From NCBI RefSeq assembly GCF_014199445.1, contig NZ_JACIJS010000001.1, positions 320,940-384,939 on the forward strand: 64,000 nucleotides of DNA, given 5' to 3'. The notes below the pieces were generated by a model, which did no database searches, was not told the origin of the DNA, and was given only the letters and a program-made list of their open reading frames with translations. Shown in pieces: positions 46,283 to 54,756 of this stretch (its first letter is position 1; every line of letters starts with the position of its first letter). The stretch is from Rubricella aquisinus (GTDB lineage: Bacteria > Pseudomonadota > Alphaproteobacteria > Rhodobacterales > Rhodobacteraceae). Both the position numbers and the translations under genes were made by a program.

Positions 46283-46359
46283 GGTCCCGTAGCTCAACTG
46301 GATAGAGCGCCTGACTTCTAATCAGGGGGTTGAGGGTTCGAGTCCTTCCGGGATCGCCA
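46283..46359 (+). tRNA. tRNA-Arg (anticodon TCT)
   Basis: A 77-nt cloverleaf with encoded CCA. The acceptor GGTCCCG pairs with CGGGATC, with G73 then CCA. The D arm is AGCTCAACTGGATAGAGCG. The anticodon stem CCTGA/TCAGG encloses CTTCTAA, with anticodon TCT at 46317-46319. The T arm is GAGGGTTCGAGTCCTTC. It reads AGA and AGG, codons rare in this GC-rich genome. Confidence 0.96.
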
Positions 46360-46371
46360 GTTATCCACTTG

Positions 46372-46797
46372 TCACCCGCCAACCTCGCCATTGCGGCCCG
46401 GCTCGCTTGGGTTGTTTGAAAACAGCGCGATCTTGTTGCCATGGGGATCGCGCAAATAGCCGACATAGAACCCCGCGCTATAGGCCGCCCGAAAACCGGG
46501 CGCACCCTCATCCGATCCACCCGCTGCGATTGCGGCGGCGTGAAGCGTGCGCACCTGCTGCTGGCTTTGCGCTTCAAACGCAACCATCGCGCCATTCCCG
46601 GCACTGGCCGTCGCCCCGTCAAACGGTGGTTTTACATAGAAATCGGGGTGTGGCGCCTGCCCCGGTGCCACTGGCAGGGCAAAACTCAGGCCCTCCGGCC
46701 CCTCGCTCATGTCATAGCCCAAAGCAGGCAGAAACGCGGTATAGAACCGCCGTGCCCGCGCAATGTCATCCGCCCCCACCGTGACATAAGCAATCAT
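46372..46797 (-). CDS. VOC (glyoxalase/bleomycin-resistance) superfamily protein
   Basis: The ATG at 46797 follows GAGGGG and gives 141 residues. The single VOC domain begins MIAYVTVGADDIARARRFYTAFLPALGYD and ends with YVGYLRDPHGNKIALFS, the standard last strand with a metal-ligand position. Such proteins may act as lyases, dioxygenases or binding proteins; no substrate can be named. The 3' end lies 12 nt from the tRNA-Arg gene on the opposite strand. Confidence 0.88.
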   Translation of the reverse strand: MIAYVTVGADDIARARRFYTAFLPALGYDMSEGPEGLSFALPVAPGQAPHPDFYVKPPFDGATASAGNGAMVAFEAQSQQQVRTLHAAAIAAGGSDEGAPGFRAAYSAGFYVGYLRDPHGNKIALFSNNPSEPGRNGEVGG

Positions 46798-46926
46798 CGC
46801 AAAGCCCCTCTTTCGCCCGCCGGCGCCCTTTTCATGCCATGACAGGATAGGAGTAGCCGCAGCAGGAGCGCAATCGACAGGGCCCACCGAACCTCAAATC
46901 AAGCCGCGTCACCGCCACCACAAACG

Positions 46927-46954
46927 AAAAAGGACCGCGAAACGCGGCCCTTTT
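46927..46954 (-). terminator. Intrinsic terminator of tRNA-Gly
   Basis: On the minus strand the stem CCGCG/CGCGG extends through GG/CC and AAAA/TTTT around a TTT loop, ending in a T-run. It begins 14 nt past the tRNA 3' end and is the clearest Rho-independent terminator in the window. Confidence 0.9.
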
Positions 46955-46967
46955 GCGAGGTTTCCAA

Positions 46968-47042
46968 TGGAGCGGGCGATGAGATTCGAACTCACGACCC
47001 CAACCTTGGCAAGGTTGTGCTCTACCCCTGAGCTACGCCCGC
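46968..47042 (-). tRNA. tRNA-Gly (anticodon GCC)
   Basis: A 75-nt cloverleaf on the minus strand with encoded CCA. The acceptor GCGGGCG pairs with CGCCCGC, with T73 before CCA. The D arm is AGCTCAGGGGTAGAGC, the anticodon arm AACCTTGCCAAGGTT and the T arm TCGTGAGTTCGAATCTCA. An intrinsic terminator follows. Confidence 0.97.
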
Positions 47043-47131
47043 CTCCTTCGGAATGTGGGCGATGTATAAGGATTCGCGGCAGGAGCGCAAGAGCAAAATA
47101 CACCGAATTTCCATGGCGATTGTCGAAGCGA

Positions 47132-48187
47132 TCAAGAACCGTCTGCCGCCGCTTTCAGGCAGGCAAGGCACGCGTCCAAATCCTGCCCCGTCGCCGTCAG
47201 GCCGGGGGAGAGGCGCAGCATCACATGCCCTTTTGGCGCGCGGGGGGACAGCGGCTCATCCGTTGCCGGGTTCGGCCATTTGACCGTGATGCCACGCGCG
47301 GTAAAGGCCGCTTTGAGCGGCTCTACCCGTGCTTGCGGGACATGCAGCGTCACCGCGCCTGTCATCGGCGCCGGGCCGGAATAGCCATAGGTGGCCGCGC
47401 CGTTGTAGAGCACGTCCGCCCGCTGCCGGATCGCGGCGCGCCGTTGCTCCACACCCTCGTCAAGCGCCGCGTTCATCGCGGCGAGCGCCCCGATCCACGA
47501 CAGGTCGTTCAGGTCAAACGGCTCCAGCACATCGACCGGCACGCGCCGCCGCTTCGCTTGCGACATCCAGAACAGCGCCGTGCCGCGCGGCCCACCGAGC
47601 CATTTGCGGCGGGTCGCGACAAACCCGTCACAGCCAAGCTGAGCCATATCAAGTGGCACCTGCCCCAACGCCTGCGCGCCATCGACAAGGAACAGGCACC
47701 CCTCGGGGCGTTTGAGCGCACCAATCTCGGCAATCGGATAGGCCCGCCCGGTGATGCTGCTCACCATCGGGGCAGAGATTACGGCGACATCCTCCCCGAT
47801 CCGGTCCTGCCATGCGCTGAGGTCCGGCGCATCAAGATCAAGCATCGGAAGCGGCTCCACCTTTGCCCCTTTGTGCAGCGCGAGGTAGTAGAGCGTGCTG
47901 TGCCATTCATGGGGTGTGACCAGCACCCGCTTGCCCGCCAGATCGCACCAACCAAGCATCTGTATCAGCGTGGCCGAAGTGGTCGTCGTCCGCCCGATCC
48001 CGTCCCGATCCCCACCCAAAAGCCGCGCGGCGCTCTGCGGCAAGGCGGAAAGCTCCTCTTGCGCGATCTCGGCTGCGGCAAGCGGTCCTTTGGCCTCGAT
48101 CACCCGCATATGGGCGTGCATCCGCGCGATCACATCCGTGGACGGCAGGCCAAGGCTGGCGGTGTTGAAATAAAGAGACCCGGTCAT
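47132..48187 (-). CDS. Class V aminotransferase family protein
   Basis: A 351-residue PLP enzyme of fold type I. LFLVDGAQALGQ holds the PLP-pairing Asp169, and ATRRKWLGGPRG the Schiff-base Lys195. The N-terminus YFNTASLGLP is the typical class V opening. The subgroup includes cysteine desulfurases, isopenicillin epimerases and kynureninase-like enzymes; a conserved desulfurase cysteine loop is not evident. The gene is divergent from an MFS carrier with 92 nt between starts, so the two may be related in function. Confidence 0.85.
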   Translation of the reverse strand: MTGSLYFNTASLGLPSTDVIARMHAHMRVIEAKGPLAAAEIAQEELSALPQSAARLLGGDRDGIGRTTTTSATLIQMLGWCDLAGKRVLVTPHEWHSTLYYLALHKGAKVEPLPMLDLDAPDLSAWQDRIGEDVAVISAPMVSSITGRAYPIAEIGALKRPEGCLFLVDGAQALGQVPLDMAQLGCDGFVATRRKWLGGPRGTALFWMSQAKRRRVPVDVLEPFDLNDLSWIGALAAMNAALDEGVEQRRAAIRQRADVLYNGAATYGYSGPAPMTGAVTLHVPQARVEPLKAAFTARGITVKWPNPATDEPLSPRAPKGHVMLRLSPGLTATGQDLDACLACLKAAADGS

Positions 48188-48279
48188 ATGCCGATGTGAC
48201 GTTCACGTCAGCCGAGTGTCAAGCCTTGCGGACAGCTTATTAGCCGATAGGCTGACATAACCCTTTTAAGAGAATCCCC

Positions 48280-49518
48280 ATGGCCAGCGCGCTGCTGTCA
48301 CGCAATCGAAACTTCAGACTGCTTTTGTCTGCGAGTGCCGCATCGAACCTAGGCGATGGGGTGGCGGCACTTGCCTTTCCGTGGCTTGCAACGCTCCTGA
48401 CCCGCGATCCCCTGCATATCGCGCTGGTCGCTTTTGCCGGGCAGGTGCCGTGGTTCCTGTTCGCGCTGCCCGCTGGCGTGCTGATCGACCGGGCGGATCG
48501 GCGGATGGTGATCGTGCGGGCCGATCTGATACGGCTGTTGCTGAGCCTATGCGCTGTGGCGCTGGTCACCATGGGGATGGGGCAGGAGGGCATGATCTTT
48601 GCCCTTGCCGCCCTTGCCTTTCTGCTTGGCACGGCGGAGGTGTTTCGCGACAACGCGGCGCAGACCTTCCTGCCCTCAATCGTGGACAAACCGGATCTGG
48701 AGCGCGCAAACGGGCAGCTTTGGTCGGTGGAGCAGATCATGGGCGCGTTTGTCGGCCCGCCCTTGGCCGGGCTGCTGATCGCTTTTGCCGTGCCTGCGCC
48801 ATTCGCGTTTGACGCGCTGATGTTTGCCCTGTCCGCACTCGGCATCTGGTGCATCCTGCCGCGTGCCAGTGACGTGCCGCGTGCCGCACGGGACCGGTTT
48901 GTGACCGAATTCATCGGAGGTTTGCGCTGGTTGCGTGCCCATGCGCTGATCCTGCGGCTGGCGCTGATGCTTGGCTGTCTCAACGCCATGAGCGCGATGG
49001 CGATGACCGTGCTTGTCCTGTATTCGCAGGAGGTGCTGGGGTTGGATGCGGTCGGGCATGGGCTGCTGCTGACCCTTGGTGCGGCGGGTGGCGTGGTCGG
49101 GGGCGTGCTTTGCCCGCTGCTGGCCGCCCGGATCGGGCCGCGCGCGAGCCTTTTGCTGGCCTTGGCCCTGATGCCAGTGCCGCTGGTTCTGCTGGCGGTG
49201 ACAAGCTCCCCGATCCTCGCGGGCCTCGCCCTGTTTCTGGAGATGGCAGCGGCCCTTTTGTGGAATGTCGTCACGGTGTCCTATCGCCAGCGGGTGATCC
49301 CGGATGCGCTGCTGGGTCGGGTGAACAGCATCTATCGGTTCTTTGGCTGGGGCACGATCCCGCTTGGTGCGCTCGCCGCGGGGTTTGTGGTGACATGGGC
49401 GGAGCCGGGGATGGGTCGGGAGGCAGCGCTACGCCTGCCGTTCTGGATGGGTGCGACCGGATTGGCCGCGATGTTCGTGCTGGGCGTGGCGATCCTGAGA
49501 TTTCCGAAGGAGAAATAG
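48280..49518 (+). CDS. MFS transporter, EntS-like (MFS_3)
   Basis: A 412-residue carrier with about 12 membrane segments. The N-terminal pattern NRNFRLLLSASAASNLGDGVAALAFPWLA and AGVLIDRADRRMVIVRADLIR is that of the EntS/MFS_3 branch, often exporters of siderophores or drugs. No siderophore genes are nearby. The start follows a GAGAATCCCC stretch with a weak ribosome site. Confidence 0.85.
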   Translation: MASALLSRNRNFRLLLSASAASNLGDGVAALAFPWLATLLTRDPLHIALVAFAGQVPWFLFALPAGVLIDRADRRMVIVRADLIRLLLSLCAVALVTMGMGQEGMIFALAALAFLLGTAEVFRDNAAQTFLPSIVDKPDLERANGQLWSVEQIMGAFVGPPLAGLLIAFAVPAPFAFDALMFALSALGIWCILPRASDVPRAARDRFVTEFIGGLRWLRAHALILRLALMLGCLNAMSAMAMTVLVLYSQEVLGLDAVGHGLLLTLGAAGGVVGGVLCPLLAARIGPRASLLLALALMPVPLVLLAVTSSPILAGLALFLEMAAALLWNVVTVSYRQRVIPDALLGRVNSIYRFFGWGTIPLGALAAGFVVTWAEPGMGREAALRLPFWMGATGLAAMFVLGVAILRFPKEK

Positions 49519-49569
49519 CGCCCCGGCCCCTTTGCACCGGACCACGGTCACGCTAGGTTCCGCGCCATC

Positions 49570-50115
49570 ATGACCGACACGCCCACCCCACCCGCTGCCG
49601 AAGCTGACATTCTATCCTTTCTGGCCGACCACGACATCGGCTGGACGATGCACCGGCATCCGCCCCTTTTCACGGTGGAGGACAGTCAGGCCCTGCGCGG
49701 CGATCTGCCGGGGGCGCATTGCAAAAACATGTTCCTCAAGAACAAGGCGGGGGAGCTGGTTTTGGTGACCTGCTTTGAGGATCGCAAAATCCGCATCCGC
49801 GATCTGGAGAAGGTGATCGGCGTCAAGAAACTGAGCTTCGCCAAGCCGGACGTGTTGCAGGAGCATCTGGGCGTGACCCCTGGCGCGGTCACACCCCTTG
49901 CCGCCCATCACGACCGCGACAGGCAGGCCGTGCGCGTCATTCTGGATGCGCAGATGATGCAGGCCGATATCCTCAACTGCCACCCATTGCACAACGCGGC
50001 CACGGTCGCCATTTCCATTGCTGACATGAGGCGTTTTTTCACCGCGACGGGCCACGCGCCCCAAGAAGTGGATTTCGACGCGCTCGAAGAACAGGCCCGC
50101 GCCGTTTCCGGCTAG
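49570..50115 (+). CDS. ProXp-ala/PrdX-type prolyl-tRNA editing protein (YbaK family)
   Basis: The 181-residue protein matches the stand-alone YbaK/ProX deacylases: MHRHPPLFTVEDSQALRGDLPG, CKNMFLKNKAGE, VTCFEDRKIRIRDLEK and VTPLAAHHDRD. These hydrolyse Ala from mischarged tRNA-Pro in the cytosol. The length and N-terminal HPPLFTVE are closer to ProXp-ala than to YbaK proper. The thioredoxin-like gene starts 24 nt downstream. Confidence 0.9.
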   Translation: MTDTPTPPAAEADILSFLADHDIGWTMHRHPPLFTVEDSQALRGDLPGAHCKNMFLKNKAGELVLVTCFEDRKIRIRDLEKVIGVKKLSFAKPDVLQEHLGVTPGAVTPLAAHHDRDRQAVRVILDAQMMQADILNCHPLHNAATVAISIADMRRFFTATGHAPQEVDFDALEEQARAVSG

Positions 50116-50139
50116 CGGCACATCGTAAGGACGAATGAC

Positions 50140-51048
50140 ATGATCGAATTGGGACAGGGCACAGCGCCCGCTGACCTCATCAAGGACGGGTCTGAGGCGA
50201 CCTTTATGGCGGATGTGATCGAGGCGTCGAACGAGGTGCCGGTGATCGTCGATTTCTGGGCGCCATGGTGCGGCCCGTGCAAAACCCTCACCCCCGTGAT
50301 CGAAGGGGAGGTCAAGAACGCGCGCGGCGCGGTCAAGCTGGTAAAAATCAACGTGGATGAAAACCAGCGGATCGCCGCACAGGCGCAGGTTCAATCCATC
50401 CCCACCGTGATCGCCGTCGTTGGCGGGCAAGTGGTGGACAGCTTTCAGGGCGCGCTGCCCGCATCGCAGGTCAAGCAATTCATCGACCGCGTGGTGAAAG
50501 CAGGCGGCGGGGCGCAGGGCGGCGGTATTGAGGAGGCCATCGCGATGGCCAATGAAATGCTGGATCAGGGTGCTGTCGCGGATGCGGCGCAAACCTTTGC
50601 AGCGATCCTTGGTGAAGTGCCTGATAACCTTGATGCGCAGGCCGGTCTTGCCCGCGTGTACCTCGCCATGGGCGAGACGGATAAGGCGCAAGCGATCATC
50701 GACGCGGTGCCAGAACATAACGCCAGCCACCCGGAAATCGCGGCAGTCCGCGCACAAATCGCGCTCTCCGCCAATGCGGGTGCGGCAGGGGAGCTTGCCG
50801 AACTGTCCGACCGGGTTACATCTGATCCAACGGACAAACAGGCACGGCTAGACTACGCAAACGCGCTGATCGGGGCGGGGCAGAACGACGAAGCGATCGA
50901 CATGCTTCTGGAACTGTTCCGGCAGGATCGGGAATGGCAGGACAGCGCCGCCAAGGAGACGCTGTTCAAACTGTTCGATGCTCTTGGGCCGAAAGACCCG
51001 CTCGTGGCATCCGGTCGGCGGAGGTTGTCGTCCATGATCTTCGCCTAA
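50140..51048 (+). CDS. Thioredoxin-TPR protein (CnoX/YbbN-like)
   Basis: The first 110 residues are a thioredoxin domain with active site WCGPC (Cys44, Cys47) and the cis-Pro in QSIPTVIAV. After a Gly-rich linker (KAGGGAQGGG) come tetratricopeptide helices (about 125-300). YbbN/CnoX proteins have this layout and act as redox-linked holdases with GroEL/DnaK; many lack a working CxxC, whereas it is intact here. The gene is followed 25 nt later by the LON-domain gene. Confidence 0.92.
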   Translation: MIELGQGTAPADLIKDGSEATFMADVIEASNEVPVIVDFWAPWCGPCKTLTPVIEGEVKNARGAVKLVKINVDENQRIAAQAQVQSIPTVIAVVGGQVVDSFQGALPASQVKQFIDRVVKAGGGAQGGGIEEAIAMANEMLDQGAVADAAQTFAAILGEVPDNLDAQAGLARVYLAMGETDKAQAIIDAVPEHNASHPEIAAVRAQIALSANAGAAGELAELSDRVTSDPTDKQARLDYANALIGAGQNDEAIDMLLELFRQDREWQDSAAKETLFKLFDALGPKDPLVASGRRRLSSMIFA

Positions 51049-51073
51049 CGCGCGAAGGGGGAGCAAGGAGCAC

Positions 51074-51733
51074 ATGGTGAAGCGCTATAATCTGGCGGAC
51101 CTTCCGGGCGTAATTCCGATTTTTCCGCTGTCAGGTGTGCTTCTTTTGCCGCGGGCGCGATTGCCGCTGAATATCTTTGAACCGCGCTATCTGGCGATGC
51201 TGGAGGACGCGCTGAAAACCCCCGAACGCTTCATCGGGATGATCCAGCCGATGGAGGGCCCGGGGGGCAAACGGGACGCCACCCGCCTGCATCAGATCGG
51301 ATGCGTGGGGCGTGTGACCTCCTTTTCAGAGACGGAAGATGGCCGCTACATCATCTCCCTCACCGGGATCAGCCGGTTCCGCATCCTGTCGGAGGAGGAC
51401 GGCTTCACCCCCTATCGCCGCGCGGCGGTGGATTGGTCCAGTTTCGAGCGGGATTTGCGCGGAGAGGAAACCGATCCCGCGTTCAACCGCGATGGGTTCC
51501 TTGACCTGTTGCGCCGCTATTTCACGTCTGTGGGGATTTCGTCGGATTGGGACAGCCTGAAGGACGCCGATACCGAATTGCTCATCAACACGTTGTCGAT
51601 GCTCTGCCCGTTTGACGGGGAGGATAAGCAAGCGCTGTTGGAAGCGCCAAGCCTGTCCACCCGCCGCGAAACGCTCGTTACACTGATGGAGTTCGCGATG
51701 CGCGCAGGCGACGAGGATACGCCGATCCAATGA
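51074..51733 (+). CDS. LON peptidase substrate-binding-domain protein
   Basis: A 219-residue protein made of the N-terminal Lon-type domain without ATPase or protease. [30 protein letters not shown] is diagnostic; [21 protein letters not shown] and GISRFRI follow. It may recognise substrates for a protease elsewhere; no function is established. The stop overlaps the Trm112-like start as ATGA (51730-51733). Confidence 0.92.
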   Translation: MVKRYNLADLPGVIPIFPLSGVLLLPRARLPLNIFEPRYLAMLEDALKTPERFIGMIQPMEGPGGKRDATRLHQIGCVGRVTSFSETEDGRYIISLTGISRFRILSEEDGFTPYRRAAVDWSSFERDLRGEETDPAFNRDGFLDLLRRYFTSVGISSDWDSLKDADTELLINTLSMLCPFDGEDKQALLEAPSLSTRRETLVTLMEFAMRAGDEDTPIQ

Positions 51734-51918
51734 CCGAAATGAACGACCAGATCGACCGCAAGCTTCTGGAAGCGCTTGTCTGCCCGCTGACGCGCGGCCC
51801 TCTGAAATACGACCGCGCAAAGGGGGAGTTGATCTCCGAAGGGGCATCGCTCGCTTTTCCCATTCGCGACGGCATTCCGATCATGCTGGTCGATGAGGCG
51901 CGCAAACTGAGCGATTGA
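51730..51918 (+). CDS. Trm112/YcaR-like small protein
   Basis: A 62-residue protein with the family pattern [19 protein letters not shown], then [20 protein letters not shown] and DEAR. Relatives bind zinc through CPxC; here the second Cys is Thr (CPLT), so the zinc site is probably lost, as in many bacterial members. Translational coupling to the LON-domain gene is clear from the ATGA overlap. Confidence 0.9.
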   Translation: MTEMNDQIDRKLLEALVCPLTRGPLKYDRAKGELISEGASLAFPIRDGIPIMLVDEARKLSD

Positions 51919-51949
51919 GCAACCGGGATCGCTGCTTGAAAGCGGGGAA

Positions 51950-51983
51950 GCCTCCGGCGGGAGGTATTTGAGGAAAAAAGAAA
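51950..51983 (+). repeat. Dispersed CCTCCGGCGGGAGG repeat, type A
   Basis: The unit is GCCTCCGGCGGGAGG followed by TATTTGAGGAAAAAAGAAA, one base different from the glnD-pyrC copy. It starts 32 nt after the Trm112-like stop, between convergent genes (the next gene ends at 52026). Confidence 0.8.
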
Positions 51984-52025
51984 TAGCAGGGCGCGCGCGA
52001 TGCCATAGCGGTAAGGCGCGGCGGG

Positions 52026-53252
52026 CTAAAGGGGTTTGCCCTGCATTAAGCGTGGCACGTCGCCCGTGATCCCCGCCGCTTCGCGCATGAAGCTGCGGCG
52101 GAGCGCGGGCGTCGCGTTGACCGCGCCAAGGCCAATATCGCGGACCATGCGCAACAGGGGATTGTCGTTCGAGAACAGATGGTTGATCCCATCGGTCGCC
52201 GCCGCGAGCACGGACGTGTCAAAGCCGCGCCATGACTGGTAGCGATCCAGCACGCCCTTTGTCCCGATATCCTCGCCCCGGCGTTTTGCATCCGCCAACA
52301 CCTCCGCCAAAGCTGCCACATCGCGCAGGCCAAGGTTCAGCCCCTGCCCCGCGATCGGGTGGATGCCATGGGCCGCGTCACCCACCAGCGCCAGCCGCGC
52401 GCCGGTAAACCGCTGCGCCAGCGTCAGATTCAGCGGATAGGCATAGCGCCCACCCGCAAGCGCGATATCCCCCAGAAAATCGCCAAAACGGGGGCGGAGT
52501 GCGGCCATATAGCCCGCGTCGTCACGGGCCATGATCTCAGCCGCGTTTTGGGTCGTTTCGGTCCAGACGATGCTGCACCGATTGCCCGTCAGGGGCAGGA
52601 TCGCGAGCGGCCCGGCTGGCAGGAACATCTGATGTGCGATCCCGTTATGGGGCAGCGCATGATCAACGGCACAGACCAGCGAGGTTTGTCCATAGTCCCA
52701 GCCGACCCTGCGAATGCCCGCCCGCTCCGCCACACCGCTGCGGCGACCATCGCAGCCCACGAGCAGCCGCCCGGTCAACACCGATCCATCCGCGAGGGTG
52801 ACATCCACGCCACCCGGTTTGGCCGCCTGTGCGACAACCGTCTGCTCCGTCAGATGGGTGATCCGCTCCTCCGCCGCCACAGCGCCCAACAAGGCCGCGC
52901 GCAGATAGCGATCCTCCAGAAGCGCGCCGAACGGCCCTTCCTCAATCTCCCGATGGTCGAAATGGACATAGAGCGGCGAGGCGCCTTCGCCCTCCCGCCC
53001 GTCACTGACCACGATGTCGAGGATCGGCTGCGTGTGTCCCTCCACCGCGTCCCAGATGCCCAAACCCTGCAACAGCCGTTTGGAGCCAAGCGCCACGGCA
53101 TAGGCGCGCCCGTCAAATTCAGGCTCCAGCACCGTGGGCAAGGGCTGCGCGTCGATGATGGTGCTGCTCAGACCGGCCTGAGACAGGGCAAGCGCCAGCG
53201 CGGGGCCATTCAGGCCGCCGCCGACAATCAGGATATCGCTGTCAAAAGTCAT
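52026..53252 (-). CDS. FAD-dependent monooxygenase of ubiquinone biosynthesis (UbiH/UbiF type)
   Basis: A 408-residue flavoprotein hydroxylase. ILIVGGGLNGPALALALSQAG is the FAD-binding Rossmann motif. GCDGRRSGVAERAGI is the DG motif, and LVGDAAHGIHPIAGQGLNLGLRD the second FAD motif, in the form specific to ubiquinone hydroxylases. Which ring carbon it hydroxylates cannot be assigned. The start at 53252 is chosen because the FAD fold begins immediately; a 150-residue upstream extension is antisense to the amidase. Confidence 0.92.
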   Translation of the reverse strand: MTFDSDILIVGGGLNGPALALALSQAGLSSTIIDAQPLPTVLEPEFDGRAYAVALGSKRLLQGLGIWDAVEGHTQPILDIVVSDGREGEGASPLYVHFDHREIEEGPFGALLEDRYLRAALLGAVAAEERITHLTEQTVVAQAAKPGGVDVTLADGSVLTGRLLVGCDGRRSGVAERAGIRRVGWDYGQTSLVCAVDHALPHNGIAHQMFLPAGPLAILPLTGNRCSIVWTETTQNAAEIMARDDAGYMAALRPRFGDFLGDIALAGGRYAYPLNLTLAQRFTGARLALVGDAAHGIHPIAGQGLNLGLRDVAALAEVLADAKRRGEDIGTKGVLDRYQSWRGFDTSVLAAATDGINHLFSNDNPLLRMVRDIGLGAVNATPALRRSFMREAAGITGDVPRLMQGKPL

Positions 53253-53342
53253 ACAGATGTTGTGGGGTCTCCCTTGCCCATTGTCCATGGTGAGGCGGAG
53301 CGATAGCGTGTCGCAGGAGAGACGTGACAGGGGGAGACAGCA

Positions 53343-54671
53343 ATGGCTTGGCACGAAATGACCGCCGCCGATCTGGGACGGGGCATTGCCGCGGGGGAGA
53401 TTGACCCGGTGGCCCTGACGGAGCATTTCCTCACCCGGGCGGAGGCCGATCCGATCACGCCGCGCATCTACACCACCCTGACCCGCGATCGCGCGATGGC
53501 CGAGGCGCAGGCCGCAGCGACCCGCGCGCAGGCCGGCACGCGGCGGGGGCCGCTCGACGGTGTGCCGATCTCGTGGAAAGACCTGTTCGACAGCGCCGGG
53601 ACGGAAACGATGGCTGGCTCGCAGCTCCTTGCCGGGCGGGTGCCGGACCGGGATGCACTCGTGCTGCAACGCGCGACAGAGGCAGGTATGATCTGCCTTG
53701 GAAAGACCCATATGAGCGAGTTGGCGTTCAGCGGCTTAGGCGTAAACCCGAACACCGCGACTGCCCCGAATGTGAACGATCCAGAGGCCGCGCCGGGTGG
53801 GTCGTCCTCGGGTGCTGCTGCATCGGTGGCATTTGGCCTCGCTGCTGCCGGGATCGGCTCGGACACAGGCGGCTCCGTCCGGCTGCCCGCCGCGTGGAAC
53901 GATCTGGTGGGGTTCAAAACGACCGCCGGGCTGGTGCCGCTTGATGGCGCAGTAAAGCTCGCCCCGAATTTCGACACGATCGGGCCGCTGACCCGAAACG
54001 TGGAGGACGCAGCCCTGATCCATGCGGTGCTCGCGGGCGACAGCGCGGTGAACCTTACGGGCGCGGATGTCAGCGGCATGCGGTTTCTGGTGCTGGAGAC
54101 GGTCGCGCTGGATGACTGCCACCCCACCCCGGCGGAGGCGTTCATCACCGCCCTTGACCGGATCGGGCAGGCTGGTGCCACGATCAGCCGGGGCGCGATC
54201 CCCGAGGTCGCGGAAGCCATGACCCTTTCCGCCCCGACCATCGTGGCCGAAGCATGGGCGGAATGCGGTGCAGTGATCGAAACCGCCCCGGAGAAGATGT
54301 TTGCCCCCGTGCGCGAACGGTTTGAGGCAGGCAAGGCGTTCTCCGCCAGCGACTATATTCGCGGCTGGGACCGGCTGCACGTATTGCGCGCGGGCTTTGA
54401 CGCGGCGATTGCGGGATATGACGCGGTGCTGCTGCCAAGCTCCGCGATCCTGCCGCCGAATGTGGAGGCGCTTTTGGCGGATCCAGCGTTTTTCACCTCG
54501 GAAAACCTGATGGCGCTGCGCAACACCCGGATCGGAAACATGATGGGCTGCTGCGGGATCACGATCCCCACGGGGGTGCCCTCTTGCGGGATCATGGCGC
54601 TTGGGTCGGGGGGGACGGACCGCAAAATGCTCCGCATTGGTGCAGCGATTGAAGCAGCGCTGAGGCCATAA
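53343..54671 (+). CDS. Amidase (GatA-type amidase signature family)
   Basis: The 442-residue enzyme carries the full amidase signature triad: Lys79 (PISWKDLF), cis-Ser154 (GGSSSGAAAS) and nucleophile Ser178 (GSDTGGSVR). It hydrolyses an amide in the cytosol. It lacks the context of gatC/gatB, so it is more likely a stand-alone amidase than the glutamyl-tRNA amidotransferase subunit. The gene is divergent from the ubiquinone monooxygenase with 90 nt between starts. Confidence 0.93.
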   Translation: MAWHEMTAADLGRGIAAGEIDPVALTEHFLTRAEADPITPRIYTTLTRDRAMAEAQAAATRAQAGTRRGPLDGVPISWKDLFDSAGTETMAGSQLLAGRVPDRDALVLQRATEAGMICLGKTHMSELAFSGLGVNPNTATAPNVNDPEAAPGGSSSGAAASVAFGLAAAGIGSDTGGSVRLPAAWNDLVGFKTTAGLVPLDGAVKLAPNFDTIGPLTRNVEDAALIHAVLAGDSAVNLTGADVSGMRFLVLETVALDDCHPTPAEAFITALDRIGQAGATISRGAIPEVAEAMTLSAPTIVAEAWAECGAVIETAPEKMFAPVRERFEAGKAFSASDYIRGWDRLHVLRAGFDAAIAGYDAVLLPSSAILPPNVEALLADPAFFTSENLMALRNTRIGNMMGCCGITIPTGVPSCGIMALGSGGTDRKMLRIGAAIEAALRP

Positions 54672-54756
54672 GCCTTTTTTCGTGGACCAATCGGCCGTTA
54701 CCAGTGTATCTTCATCCTAACACGGGGCGTTAGACCCCGGTTGAGATGAGGCCAGT

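Noticed and set aside
46283-47042. Genomic island anchored at the tRNA-Arg or tRNA-Gly genes
   Set aside because: Flanking genes have normal composition and there is no integrase or repeated tRNA end.
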